NCBI GenBank assembly: GCA_022763185.1 | Contig: JALEGL010000002.1 | Location: forward strand, 1 to 49,303 | Direction of reading: 5' to 3' | DNA from: a bacterium | GTDB lineage: Bacteria > Bdellovibrionota_G > JALEGL01 | Length of the DNA: 49,303 nucleotides | Shown: piece after piece, positions 1 through 9,535 of the stretch | Layout: every line of letters begins with the position of its first letter | Numbering within the stretch: the stretch's first letter is position 1 | The notes under the pieces: model-generated | The model's database searches: none | What the model was told of the DNA's origin: nothing | The model's input: only the letters and a program-made list of their open reading frames with translations | Made by a program: the position numbers and the translations under genes

Positions 1-1315
1 ATAAAATGTGCTTGAGTTCTTGGTACTGAAAGCTGAGAGACTTCCAAAAATACCATAAAAAATGCATGGCCAAAGGTTTATTTCTAGAAAAAATTAAAGC
101 TAAGCCAGCTTTATCAATGAAAACTAAATCACACTCTTGTTTTACTTTTGCTGTAAACATACTTTTCTCATGAATAAGAATATTTTCATGGCCAAAAAGC
201 TGACCCTCCGTAAAAAAAAGGTTGAAATTTTGATTGGAGTATTCAATCAAACCCCGTTCAATAAAGTATATCCCATAACAAGGCTCATTTTCATGAAAGA
301 CATAAGCATCTTCTCTTAGACTTATAAATGATGTGAAGTTAGCAATGGTTAAGCGTTCTTGGGGACTCAGATTTTTAAACAGTGTATATTGGTTTAGTTT
401 TTCAGCAATTTCTTTGAGTTCTTCATTGCTTTTATGAAACTTCAAGTCTGGGTCTTTTTTAAATTCTTGGACAACAGAAACTTGAGATGTTTCTGGTAAG
501 TCTGCAAGACTTGTCATTTTTGTAGAGCTTGAATTCATGCTTAAGTCTTGATCTTCATCTGCAACAAACCAATGATCCAGTGAATCACTTACATCAACAG
601 TTGTATTGGAAGGAAGAGCGCTTTTTAAGTCATTAATCAATTGGCGAAGGCGCTTTTGTCTTTTTTTAAAGAGCATATTTCTGTCAGACTTATTGAAGCC
701 AGCAACTTTATTTTGTGCATTACGAATATGTGTTTTAAAAAACACGATATCTTCTTGGTTTTGCGTTGGGATGGTCAAAATTAAGCCGTCCATCCAATAC
801 TTTAAAGCATCAAAAGTTTCACCTAGAATGTAACAGGCCAAACCAAGTTTTTTTAATGTAAATATATGGAAAGGATCAATCGTATTAGCAGACTTAAACT
901 CTTTGATTGCTTGAGCAAAAGTATTGTTATCAAAATAAATCTGACCTAATCGAAAACAAGCCAAAAAATTTTCCTTATCTATAGTTTTTAAAATTGTATA
1001 GAGTGTAATGGCATCTTGAGTTTTATTGGCCTTGGAAAACACATTAGCAATACTTTCAATACGATGAATTAAAAGTTTTTTGTGCTTTAAGTCATTTGGC
1101 TTCAAGTCAATTTCTTTTGATGATTCCTGTTTAAGGTTTTCAAAAAGAGTGTTTTTTAAAATAGCTAAAGCTGTATTGTTAGGATGATACTTTAAAGCAA
1201 TATCGCAAACTTCTAAAGCTTTACGCGTATTACCCATATCAAAAAGTGACTGTATGACTTCAATTTGGTCATCTGGATCAATAGAAGGAAAGTTATTTAG
1301 ATTTATCTCATCCAT
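1..1315 (-). CDS. TPR protein with C-terminal cyclic-nucleotide-binding domain (3' end cut off by window)
   Basis: I translated this frame by hand from ATG at 1315 and met no stop down to base 1, so the gene runs off the left edge with about 438 codons visible. The first 200 or so residues are helical with TPR-like spacing (for example GNTRKALEVCDIALKYHPNN and ACFRLGQIYFDNNTFAQAI). A polar linker follows. The last roughly 120 residues read as a cNMP-binding (CRP-type) beta roll: LSPQERLTIANFTSF, then HENEPCYGIYFIERGLIEY, then EGQLFGHENILI. No DNA-binding domain is visible before the edge. The role is probably signalling or scaffolding in the cytoplasm; the ligand is unknown. A DUF4388 gene lies 60 bases upstream on the same strand, so the two may be cotranscribed. 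Upstream, the frame stays open only to a stop at 1376-1378 and has no better start. Confidence 0.8.
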   Translation of the reverse strand, partial: MDEINLNNFPSIDPDDQIEVIQSLFDMGNTRKALEVCDIALKYHPNNTALAILKNTLFENLKQESSKEIDLKPNDLKHKKLLIHRIESIANVFSKANKTQDAITLYTILKTIDKENFLACFRLGQIYFDNNTFAQAIKEFKSANTIDPFHIFTLKKLGLACYILGETFDALKYWMDGLILTIPTQNQEDIVFFKTHIRNAQNKVAGFNKSDRNMLFKKRQKRLRQLINDLKSALPSNTTVDVSDSLDHWFVADEDQDLSMNSSSTKMTSLADLPETSQVSVVQEFKKDPDLKFHKSNEELKEIAEKLNQYTLFKNLSPQERLTIANFTSFISLREDAYVFHENEPCYGIYFIERGLIEYSNQNFNLFFTEGQLFGHENILIHEKSMFTAKVKQECDLVFIDKAGLALIFSRNKPLAMHFLWYFWKSLSFQYQELKHIL

Positions 1316-1375
1316 AGAGCTTTTACTGAGTATACGGCATTTGTATAGGCAAGCAAAGCATTTATCAAAACATGG

Positions 1376-2776
1376 TTAGTTTAAAATAAAAAAACCTAAG
1401 TTGTTGATGGAGCTTTCTTCGAGGGTTTCTTTTACTTCATTTAGAAAGTGTGCATCCATTGATTGATGTAAAATGCATACAGCATTGTTAGGCTGAGAAG
1501 TATAAAAGGGCAGCTTCTCCCATGTCATGTAATGTATACCCTGGGTTGCAGGATCGTTTACAGAGTCTTGAGCAATGGTGAAATCTTCATTATCTAAAAA
1601 TGAACTTTCAATCACTACAAAACCCAAGTCTTCAAATAAAGTCTTAAATAAAGAAAGATTTTTTTTAAATACAATAAACGTGGCATCACTTTTGAGAGTA
1701 TGAATTGTTTTTAGTATATCTTGATTGGCTAAGTGGTTTGAACTTTGTAAATCTAAGGGGAGTGGTTGAGTATCATTTGCAGATAAATCGCCTTCAAAAT
1801 GATAATAACCAACTTTCCAGTGAAAAATCTGTAAATACTGTTCAAATTTCAATATTTTTTTTGCTTGATTAAGCTCTTGAGCCGTTAAACTTTTATCTTC
1901 CAGTAGCAATTTCTCCATCTCTTGATCCGTATAACCTGAAACAAAATTAATCTTTTCTGAAGACAAGAAGTTCCAGCGCAATAGGGTTGTTTTTAGAGAT
2001 TCATGGGGTTTACTGGAATCAATATGTTGTATATTCCCATTCTTAAATGTAATTTTTTTCGTAAAGTCATCTTTATTTAAGGTTAAAGTACCTGTAGCAT
2101 TGTAATAAGATAAGCTTGAAAGAACATTGGAAATACAGGTAAAAATAAGCTGACTTTTATGCTTAAATTTGGACTTTTCTAGTTTAGGGCTTTGGTATTG
2201 ATGTTCAAATAGTGGCAAAGCATGTAGAAAAAAATTTTGTAAATTTTTATAGAGTATTTCCAAGTAAACACCGAAATGCTGGTCTGGAAGGCTATGAGAG
2301 TAGTTTTCCTGAATTAAAAACTCTCCTTGAAACCAGCCCAAAAGGTCGAGTAATTTTTCTAAACATACGTGTTTTTCTATAGATGCAACTTGAGCACTAT
2401 TAATATTGAGTAAGTATTTGGCTTGTTCATGGTGTTCAAGAATATTTTCTTTTCTAAAGGCTTCTATTTCATCCAGTTTAGTAGCACTTTTTTTAATTTT
2501 ATCTTGTTCAAGCAGTTGTTTCTTCAAAATAATATTTTTATAAGATTCATCTTGCAGGTTTGAATGAATATTAAGAATATGACCCTGATGAAAGTAAACA
2601 TGTTTAATTCTTTGCTTATTTTCAAAAATGATTCTACCGCTAAACTTATTTTTGAAGCTGTTTAAAATAATAATATAGGCCGGAATTTTGATTAAACTGC
2701 CTGTGATAGGTATGTTTTTACCAAAGTCTGCATTTAAAGAGGGTATTTCAAAATTGGCGGACTGCATAAGAGCCAC
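1376..2776 (-). CDS. Protein with two DUF4388 (PATAN-like) modules
   Basis: A 466-residue soluble protein. The first module (about residues 25-160) has the DUF4388 hallmark of a short beta meander with FSGRIIFENKQ and HVYFHQGHILNI, followed by helices and GWFQGEFLIQ. A second module (about residues 215-340) repeats the plan: ATGTLTLNKD, KKITFKNGNIQHI and later KVGYYHFEGD. The last 110 residues have receiver-like strand/helix alternation, but I see no clear phospho-acceptor. DUF4388 proteins are common in Deltaproteobacteria and are linked to gliding, polarity and signalling scaffolds. The function here is not known. The start used is GTG at 2776; an ATG three codons later (2767) is equally possible because neither has a good ribosome site. 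A paralogue lies at 25061-26533. Confidence 0.75.
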   Translation of the reverse strand: MALMQSANFEIPSLNADFGKNIPITGSLIKIPAYIIILNSFKNKFSGRIIFENKQRIKHVYFHQGHILNIHSNLQDESYKNIILKKQLLEQDKIKKSATKLDEIEAFRKENILEHHEQAKYLLNINSAQVASIEKHVCLEKLLDLLGWFQGEFLIQENYSHSLPDQHFGVYLEILYKNLQNFFLHALPLFEHQYQSPKLEKSKFKHKSQLIFTCISNVLSSLSYYNATGTLTLNKDDFTKKITFKNGNIQHIDSSKPHESLKTTLLRWNFLSSEKINFVSGYTDQEMEKLLLEDKSLTAQELNQAKKILKFEQYLQIFHWKVGYYHFEGDLSANDTQPLPLDLQSSNHLANQDILKTIHTLKSDATFIVFKKNLSLFKTLFEDLGFVVIESSFLDNEDFTIAQDSVNDPATQGIHYMTWEKLPFYTSQPNNAVCILHQSMDAHFLNEVKETLEESSINNLGFFILN

Positions 2777-2852
2777 TTATATAGTACTATCTCAAACTTA
2801 TATCAATGCTAAAGTCATAAAGTTTTAGATAAAAATCAAATAAAAAATTTTC

Positions 2853-2881
2853 TAGTCAAACGCTACTGATACTATTATTAT
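2853..2881 (+). promoter_or_regulatory. Candidate sigma70-type promoter, leaderless arrangement
   Basis: TAGTCA (2853-2858), a 17-base spacer, then TATTAT (2876-2881), with only 7 A/T bases before ATG 2889. The expected transcription start falls at or next to the start codon, and there is no Shine-Dalgarno sequence. The -35 matches consensus at 4 of 6 bases and the -10 at 5 of 6. The surrounding sequence is AT-rich, so chance matches are possible. Confidence 0.45.
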
Positions 2882-2888
2882 AATAAAT

Positions 2889-5800
2889 ATGCCCTACATA
2901 TACTCTTTATTACTCGTATGCGTTTTTATCTTATCCTCTTGTCAACAAAGTGGATCAACTGTTGGTGGAGGAAACCCTATACCTACGCCTCCTATAGTTG
3001 ATATCATTGAACCACCAGAGCCTGGAGAAGAAGAAACCATTGTTATTGGTGACCCTGGGTTATGCAATTCTGGGGATACTGCCAGAGTCGGTGTTTCAGG
3101 AGCTGGTAGCGCGCGTTTTTCACTCGTCTCCGATGATTTTCCTTGTACTCCAGCAAAGGATAATCGTTTGGAAGAGTACAGTATGATTTTATTCAACACA
3201 ACTGAATCACCCATTGCATTTAGAGTAGACTCTCCATCTGCAGTTAACCCCTTTGGCTTTTCTAATACCAATTATAGTAGCCAAGATGCTTATGATAAAC
3301 CTGTTACCTTGGGTGTTGAACCTAAAAATTATGATATTGGTGCGGTCCATACATCTCTTGAAGCTGCTAATTTACCCTTGGCAGGTCAAAATAACTATTT
3401 TAATGACGGTCCGGTGGTTAATGCACTGGTTTCTGAATATGTTTTAGGAGATGAGGTAGAGCTAAGAGTATTAAGTGATCCATCCGATACCAATACCTTT
3501 ATAACAACCTCCGCAATACTAAGAGCACAAGGAACCTATATTAATTTGTTTGTTGATAGAGATGTCCCAATGGGGGGAATTCATGCCGATTCTCCAGAAC
3601 AACAAGACTTAGATCATGCTGTGGAAGTTTTTGATAGAAATATTTACCCCTTGGTAACCACATTACTGGGTGAACCCTCTGATATAGATGGGAACACAAG
3701 AATCAATGTACTTATTACTCCAATTATTAACAGAAACATTTCAGCCGCAAGCTATGTAGATGCTCGAAATGTATCAGAATATAACCCAATCAGTAATCCT
3801 GTTTCCAATGAAGGTGAGTTTATTTTTATGTATGCTCCAGATTCATTAGCCAACTACTCATCCGGTGGAAACAATACTGATGTTGAAACATATTTCAAAA
3901 ATAAACTGTTCAATGGCTGGTTGGCCTTTCAGCTACCAAAGATTATCAGTTATAATCAAAAAGTAATTATCAATGGCGGTGCTCCCGAATTAGACTGGAT
4001 CGATGACGGTATTGGGGCGGTTATGGCCGATTTATGTGGGTTTAACTTGTTTAGAAGAGCTGCTTGGAGATATTTAGCTGCTCCACAACTTGACGATTTA
4101 AGGAAAGCAGATCTTTTTGAAACAATCTCTGGGCAAGGAGCAGAGTATTTATTTATGCTCTATTATGTTCAATCAAATATAGATGATACGGTACAAGATA
4201 CAAACACCGATGGTTTTGATGATGATTTAGAGTTTCTATCTGAGGTTTATGCTGCTAGTGGTGTTGGTCCGCAAAACTTGGTTGAACATGTAGATGTTTT
4301 ATATGATCCAGAGATTGAAAGTGAGTTTGATGGCTTATTTAAAGATTACGTTATTGCTTTGTTAACCAGTGGCTCTGGCCAAGCCGCATTACAACAAAGT
4401 GGTCAAACTGCGTTAAAGTATTATTTGAACTATAACCCTCTGGTCTACGGCTCTCAAATAAGTGATAGTAATGGTTCTGTTAGAGCTGGAGCAGACGGTA
4501 TAACAGTAAGTTTGAATGATGGCGACCTTTTGGATGGTGATATGACACAAAACTTGATCGGTCTCGATTTACATCGTTATAATGAAGAGGATAGAGTTTT
4601 ATTTGAAAATGCAGATGAATATGTCTATGCGCCAGGGAACTCAATGAATGGTTATATTGATCCTTATTCAGCTATGTTTGTCAGAATGTCAGGCTTATTG
4701 ATGTCTGAACAGTCTGTAGGATTGTTTTCTTCTTCAACATCTTTAAAAGGATTTTTAGTTCGTAGACCTGATTTAACGTATCCAAAAACATACCATGAAA
4801 GTATTTATGGCGCGATCAATCAAATGCATGAAGATTTAGATCAGATTGGTCCAAACCCCTTCTGGGAAAATCAAGGTCCAGCTGAAAATGCCAAGCGAAT
4901 AAATTTAGCAGGTATGATTGAGTCAAATCCAAGTGTTGGAGAAACATCGGAAGACTTTATTTCCATTGTTGGTGAAATTGATGCTTCACAATCTATTTTT
5001 GTCTGTCCTGAATTTACTGAAGATTGTTCTGATGAAACTGTACAAGACACAGACAAATATATATTTACAGTTCCTGATCTTGGGAGAGGAGATGAAGGCC
5101 TCTTGAGTATTAGTATTCGAAGACGTTTTGACGCTGGTCTTGACTCAACTGGATTTAATCCTCTTTTAGCTATCGTTTCATCTAAAGATGTTCCTTACCC
5201 TTATGTTCCTCATCCTATTAGAAATGTAGTAAATAATGACTTAGGAGGGACGGATACTCGTCAACAATATCGCTGGAGAACTTCTCAGTTAATATGTGGT
5301 GATGGTCAGGGAGACGCGATGGGAGATGCAGATGCTACACTAACAGCAACCAATACAGGAGTGGACTGTGTCCCTGGAGGTGAAGATGATTCATTAAAAA
5401 TTATTTTTGATCCTGAACTTTTTGTTGAAAATACAGGTGCTTTGAGTACTTCTTTAGGAAGTTGGGATGGTAATATTGTTGGTGGTGAATGCGATGCTTT
5501 ACCTGCTGCTTTTGGAGTCAATGGTTTGGGTTATGGTGATTATGATGCCTATCCTGTGACAAATATTGAGGTTTCTGGTTCGAGCTTAGGACAATATCCA
5601 TGGAGTGATTCTTTTATGCAAATCAGTTATAACGGTTCACCTTATCCTAAGGTCTTGTTTGATCGTGAGTTTTTGAAAGTTTCACCTGAGTACCCTTTTT
5701 TGGGTGATGAAAACAACCCTCCTTATGATCCAAGAGCCGTTAATGATCTTTCTCTAAACTGTCATATAGAAACAGGTGGTGACATTGATCTTATTGCAGA

Positions 5801-6338
5801 CGCTCCAGATGATTTTATTTCCTATCAAGAGTTGGCTTCTGTTGAAGTGTCAACGCTTGCACAGCAAGTTTTAGCTGAAATGTCCAGGTTTAGATTTTCT
5901 AGTTCAAGTCAAGCAGAAAGTGCTGTGCTTGACCCCAAATACGATACTCCTGATATCTTTATTATTGATGGAGATAGTAGAGACCTTGATAGCGGCTGTT
6001 CAACCTCAGATTTAACCCATAATATGAATACCTATACGGTCAGAGGAGGTGGAGAAGGCGCAATGTTAATGGCCGAAGATAATAAAATGCTAGAACACAT
6101 CGCTTTTAATTACAACAGTTCAAGTAGTGGTTTTCTTAACCAAGGTATTTACAGCAATGACGGTGGAGAAACCAAATTAAAATTGGTTCCAGGAAAAAGT
6201 TATACTTTAATTGTTGGTGGAGAAGGAGGTAGTACGGGTGATTATGAGATTAGAATTCGTAAAGTATCCTCAGCAACAAAAAACTTTGCCCAATTAAAAG
6301 ATGTTGATAACAGTGAACCTTGTTTCTTACAACTATGA
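2889..6338 (+). CDS. Giant lipoprotein, M30-like protease fold with apparently lost zinc site
   Basis: An 1149-residue exported lipoprotein: a hydrophobic leader ending in lipobox LSSC (Cys18), then a Pro/Gly-rich linker. Around residues 220-385 the layout resembles secreted M30/hyicolysin-like metalloproteases: a DIDGNTRINVLITP strand, then a helix where HExxH is expected, then a W-x-x-(E)-G helix. Here the helix reads LAFQLPKIISYNQK, so the H, E and H positions hold Phe347, Gln348 and Lys351, and the later motif is WIDDG (Asp373 where Glu is usual). If the alignment is right the enzyme is dead. The C-terminal 400 residues are beta-rich with several Cys and Asp/Gly-rich loops, ending in GKSYTLIVGGEGGSTGDYEI, which resembles a bacterial pre-peptidase C-type domain. 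The stop overlaps the start of the epimerase gene (ATGA). The family assignment is inference. Confidence 0.75.
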   Translation: MPYIYSLLLVCVFILSSCQQSGSTVGGGNPIPTPPIVDIIEPPEPGEEETIVIGDPGLCNSGDTARVGVSGAGSARFSLVSDDFPCTPAKDNRLEEYSMILFNTTESPIAFRVDSPSAVNPFGFSNTNYSSQDAYDKPVTLGVEPKNYDIGAVHTSLEAANLPLAGQNNYFNDGPVVNALVSEYVLGDEVELRVLSDPSDTNTFITTSAILRAQGTYINLFVDRDVPMGGIHADSPEQQDLDHAVEVFDRNIYPLVTTLLGEPSDIDGNTRINVLITPIINRNISAASYVDARNVSEYNPISNPVSNEGEFIFMYAPDSLANYSSGGNNTDVETYFKNKLFNGWLAFQLPKIISYNQKVIINGGAPELDWIDDGIGAVMADLCGFNLFRRAAWRYLAAPQLDDLRKADLFETISGQGAEYLFMLYYVQSNIDDTVQDTNTDGFDDDLEFLSEVYAASGVGPQNLVEHVDVLYDPEIESEFDGLFKDYVIALLTSGSGQAALQQSGQTALKYYLNYNPLVYGSQISDSNGSVRAGADGITVSLNDGDLLDGDMTQNLIGLDLHRYNEEDRVLFENADEYVYAPGNSMNGYIDPYSAMFVRMSGLLMSEQSVGLFSSSTSLKGFLVRRPDLTYPKTYHESIYGAINQMHEDLDQIGPNPFWENQGPAENAKRINLAGMIESNPSVGETSEDFISIVGEIDASQSIFVCPEFTEDCSDETVQDTDKYIFTVPDLGRGDEGLLSISIRRRFDAGLDSTGFNPLLAIVSSKDVPYPYVPHPIRNVVNNDLGGTDTRQQYRWRTSQLICGDGQGDAMGDADATLTATNTGVDCVPGGEDDSLKIIFDPELFVENTGALSTSLGSWDGNIVGGECDALPAAFGVNGLGYGDYDAYPVTNIEVSGSSLGQYPWSDSFMQISYNGSPYPKVLFDREFLKVSPEYPFLGDENNPPYDPRAVNDLSLNCHIETGGDIDLIADAPDDFISYQELASVEVSTLAQQVLAEMSRFRFSSSSQAESAVLDPKYDTPDIFIIDGDSRDLDSGCSTSDLTHNMNTYTVRGGGEGAMLMAEDNKMLEHIAFNYNSSSSGFLNQGIYSNDGGETKLKLVPGKSYTLIVGGEGGSTGDYEIRIRKVSSATKNFAQLKDVDNSEPCFLQL

Positions 6339-6736
6339 TAAAAAAAATAAACCACATAGGCATTGCCGTAAAATCTATTGAACAAAGTCTACCTTTTTAC
6401 AAAGATACTCTAAAACTTAATTATATCGGACAGGAGTTGGTAAAATCAGAGGGTGTGAAGGTTGCTTTTTTTTCGATTGGTGAAAGTAAAATAGAATTGC
6501 TAGAAGCTATTTCTGATGATTCACCAATAGCAAAGTTTATTAAAAAAAAGGGTGAAGGTGTTCATCATGTAGCTTTTGACTGTAACCAAATAAGTAACTT
6601 TAGCGAAAATCATCAGAATCTACTCATTGAACCAGCACTGAGATCCGGTGCTCACAATTGTTGGGTTTCTTTCATTCACCCAAAATATAGCAGTGGTGTA
6701 CTGATTGAACTTAGTGAAAAAAAAGATAGCTCTTAA
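6335..6736 (+). CDS. mce: Methylmalonyl-CoA epimerase
   Basis: A 133-residue glyoxalase/VOC-fold protein that interconverts (2R)- and (2S)-methylmalonyl-CoA in propionyl-CoA metabolism. The paired beta-alpha-beta modules are visible: KINHIGIAVKSIEQSLPFY at the N-terminus with the metal-ligand His, KIELLEAI in the middle, GVHHVAFD with the second His, and VLIELSEK with the terminal Glu. The length is normal for the family. The start is ATG 6335, overlapping the lipoprotein stop as ATGA; a TTG at 6320 in the same frame is less likely. The stop overlaps the next start by one base (TAATG), so all three genes look translationally coupled. Pairing an epimerase with a lipoprotein and a TPR protein is unusual. 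The mutase is not in this window. Confidence 0.9.
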   Translation: MIKKINHIGIAVKSIEQSLPFYKDTLKLNYIGQELVKSEGVKVAFFSIGESKIELLEAISDDSPIAKFIKKKGEGVHHVAFDCNQISNFSENHQNLLIEPALRSGAHNCWVSFIHPKYSSGVLIELSEKKDSS

Positions 6737-8556
6737 TGCCTAAATATTACCCATGTGAAAAAAATAATTTATGTGGTGCTTTGGATAAGCTAGACGTAAA
6801 CTTCTTACCCAGAGAAAGTTTTGAGTTAGAGTGTTCAATGTGTAATGAAAACGTCATCATTAACCCAGAGATCTTAAAAAAACAAACTCATGAAAAAATC
6901 AACGATGATCCTGATACACATGTGGCAATTGATGTAAATTCAGTCAACAACTTAAAACCTTCACAAAAAAATATAAAATCTAAATTTATTCCAGTTGTGA
7001 GTATTATTTCTGGTCTTCTCATTGTAGTCATTATTAGTTTTTTGATAATTAAAGTTGTCTTTAAAAGCAGCTTAAGTAAATATAAAACCCTTTCTAAAAA
7101 ACAACTGGGTCAAGAACAAATTTACTATAATAAGCAAAAAATTATTTTAGATATTTCAACAGAAGACTCTGTTGATTTAAAAACTGAAGCTTCTGATGAG
7201 TTAAAAAAAACCACGACCCGAAGTCAATCAAGAGTCAACCAGTCATTACAAGCAAAGCGTTATAACCACTCAAAACAATATTCTGACTATATAAAAAGAT
7301 ACTCTAAATTACCAAAAAATATTCGAGAAGTTTATGAATCATTTAAAATCGATCAAATAAAAGGAACTCGGGAGTTGATTATACAATATATCAATACCAC
7401 ACCTGAACATAAGTACATCAGTAATATAATTTTGTCTGAACTGTACTCTTACTTAAGTTATATTGAAAATAAACCCGAGTTAAATACCTTTGCTATTGAG
7501 AATTTAATAAAACTAAACAATTCATATCCAGAAACAGCTGAATGGCAACGCTCTATGGCTTTTGCATTGTATTGCAAAGAAGACTATAAAAAAGCCTATC
7601 AACAGGCTTTACTTATTAAAGATATTTTTCAAAATGATCCTATTGTTCAAGCTACTTATGCAATGTTGGTTTATCGCTTAAAAAATAAAGATCAAGGAAG
7701 AACTCTTTTACATAGAGCTTATCTTATCTCACCAAAACATTATCTTGTTAATCATTTTTATAGTGATCTCTTGTTTGAGGCAAAAGAATACTCAAAAGCT
7801 GCAACACTTTATAAAAAAATGGTCTTTTCAAAAAATGTTCACCCAGAAATTATTAAAAAAGCCATTTATGCTTACAACCATGAAAATGAATGGGCAGCTT
7901 TAGCAAAGCTATACCAAGAAAACTCCAACTCATCTGATGATACTGTAATTAAACTTAATTTAGCCAAAGCGCTTTCTAGATCAGGTAAATCCACAGAAGC
8001 TTTGAGAGTTTTAAATGACTTAAATATTGAAAAATTAGATAACAAACAACGCTACACCTATCTATTTGAACAAGCTTATGCACATTATATCAATAAAAAC
8101 TATCTTCAATCCAACAGACTTTTTTTAGAGGCAGATAAAGCTTCTCCTAATACACTGATCAATTTAAAGTATATTGGCAACTCATATTTTAGATTGGGCC
8201 GATATTATAATGCAATAGATTATTATCAACGCGCATATAAATTAGAACCTAATGAGGCTTTGCAAAAAAATATCGCGCTGTCATATTATGAAAGCAAGCA
8301 ATATGAAAATGCCATCAATGAATTTTCTATATTATTGAAAGATAATCAAAATAACTTTATTTTCACCTTTTATCTTGCAAAAGCTTACTTGAAACTCAAA
8401 CAAGATAAAAAAGCTTTGGATTATGCTAAAAAAGCTCTGGCTTTATCAGAAAAAAATTCACAAATAAAAATCTTCATCAGAAATTTAGAAAAACAAATCG
8501 CGTCTAATAATAATTTAAAAAACTCTAAACAAGATAAGAAGAAACTAAAAGAATAA
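6736..8556 (+). CDS. Membrane-anchored TPR protein with N-terminal Cys motif
   Basis: A 606-residue protein. The first 40 residues carry four cysteines (Cys7, Cys13 and a CSMC pair near 33-36), which may form a small zinc ribbon. A single membrane span follows at about residues 88-112 (IPVVSIISGLLIVVIISF). After a charged linker, the C-terminal 400 residues are a run of TPR repeats, clearest near the end (NLKYIGNSYFRLGRYYNAID, then ALSYYESKQYENAINEFSIL). The zinc-ribbon/TM/TPR layout is common in deltaproteobacterial genomes and suggests a scaffold or assembly factor, but I cannot name a partner. The gene starts one base into the stop of mce, so it is cotranscribed and probably coupled. Confidence 0.8.
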   Translation: MPKYYPCEKNNLCGALDKLDVNFLPRESFELECSMCNENVIINPEILKKQTHEKINDDPDTHVAIDVNSVNNLKPSQKNIKSKFIPVVSIISGLLIVVIISFLIIKVVFKSSLSKYKTLSKKQLGQEQIYYNKQKIILDISTEDSVDLKTEASDELKKTTTRSQSRVNQSLQAKRYNHSKQYSDYIKRYSKLPKNIREVYESFKIDQIKGTRELIIQYINTTPEHKYISNIILSELYSYLSYIENKPELNTFAIENLIKLNNSYPETAEWQRSMAFALYCKEDYKKAYQQALLIKDIFQNDPIVQATYAMLVYRLKNKDQGRTLLHRAYLISPKHYLVNHFYSDLLFEAKEYSKAATLYKKMVFSKNVHPEIIKKAIYAYNHENEWAALAKLYQENSNSSDDTVIKLNLAKALSRSGKSTEALRVLNDLNIEKLDNKQRYTYLFEQAYAHYINKNYLQSNRLFLEADKASPNTLINLKYIGNSYFRLGRYYNAIDYYQRAYKLEPNEALQKNIALSYYESKQYENAINEFSILLKDNQNNFIFTFYLAKAYLKLKQDKKALDYAKKALALSEKNSQIKIFIRNLEKQIASNNNLKNSKQDKKKLKE

Positions 8557-8566
8557 AAATATTTTC

Positions 8567-9469
8567 TTATAACTGTGTGTATGCAATTGTTTTATAAATT
8601 AATTTACAAGCTGTAATTTCAGAATATAAAGGTATTTGACTAGGACAAATCTCATTAAAGTCAGCACCTACAAGCGTGTGTCTTGCACATGTTTTTCTAA
8701 TTAAATTTAATGCATCAAACCAACCCAAACCACCCGGTTCAGGAGTTCCTAAGCCTGGAACAACAGATGGATCCAAACCATCTAAATCAAAACTAAGGTA
8801 GACATTTTCTGTTTTAATTTGACTAAGAACTTTGTCAATCCAATTTGGGTTTTGATGGACTTCTTCTGAGTACATTACATCAAGCCCCTCACTTGACTCA
8901 ATTAATTGAAACTCTTCCTTATCGATGCTCCGAATACCTACAGAAACTATAGGTAATTGCCCCAATAAACGCTTCATTACACAAGCATGACTTAATTGAC
9001 TGCCTTCATAACTTTCTTTTAAATCTGCATGAGCATCAATATGCAATAGGGTAATATTATCTTTATATTTTTCAACAAAAGGGGGCACTGTACCTACACT
9101 GATTGTATGTTCCCCACCCAATGAGATAACACATTTATTTTGCTCTAGAAGCCGAGAAACATGTTGGTTGATTGTTTTAACGATATCCTTACTTTCTGCT
9201 TGATTAAAATGCTCAGGGTCTTTCCCTAATGACCAATCTGTGAAAATACCGGAGTGACAAGGCTCTGTTTTTGTCTCAGTATCAAAATACTCTAGTTGAG
9301 TACTGGCTTCTACAATTTTATGAGGTCCAAATTGAGTCCCTTTCATGTATGAAGTCGTTTTCTCCATTGGAATGGGTAAAATAACGTATTTAGAGTCTTC
9401 AAGAGAAAAATCGCTTTCTTGACCAAAAAGAAACTGCATTTTTTCTATATTTTTGATATCGGCTTGCAT
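8567..9469 (-). CDS. speB: Agmatinase (ureohydrolase family)
   Basis: Hydrolyses agmatine to putrescine and urea with a binuclear manganese centre. All ureohydrolase metal motifs are present: GGEH (His121 counted from the ATG used here), DAHAD (Asp145, His147, Asp149) and SFDLDGLDP (Asp228, Asp230), followed by PGLGTPEPGG. I used ATG 9469 (300 residues). A TTG nine codons upstream (9496) gives 309 residues but no ribosome site. A TTGATA hexamer lies 17 bases before a poor -10 and then 8 bases before ATG 9469, which would favour the ATG as a near-leaderless start. Arginine decarboxylase is transcribed divergently next door, so agmatinase rather than arginase is the better call. Confidence 0.92.
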   Translation of the reverse strand: MQADIKNIEKMQFLFGQESDFSLEDSKYVILPIPMEKTTSYMKGTQFGPHKIVEASTQLEYFDTETKTEPCHSGIFTDWSLGKDPEHFNQAESKDIVKTINQHVSRLLEQNKCVISLGGEHTISVGTVPPFVEKYKDNITLLHIDAHADLKESYEGSQLSHACVMKRLLGQLPIVSVGIRSIDKEEFQLIESSEGLDVMYSEEVHQNPNWIDKVLSQIKTENVYLSFDLDGLDPSVVPGLGTPEPGGLGWFDALNLIRKTCARHTLVGADFNEICPSQIPLYSEITACKLIYKTIAYTQL

Positions 9470-9535
9470 AAGGAATGTCTTTAAGGTTATTTCCAAGCTT
9501 TATCAACCATTTTTAGGAATTGTGAGACTTTTTAT

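Noticed and set aside
606-833. Plus-strand frame of 75 codons (and another at 137-319)
   Set aside because: Both lie opposite the TPR/cNMP gene, which is open without a stop from 1315 to the window edge and has clear domains.
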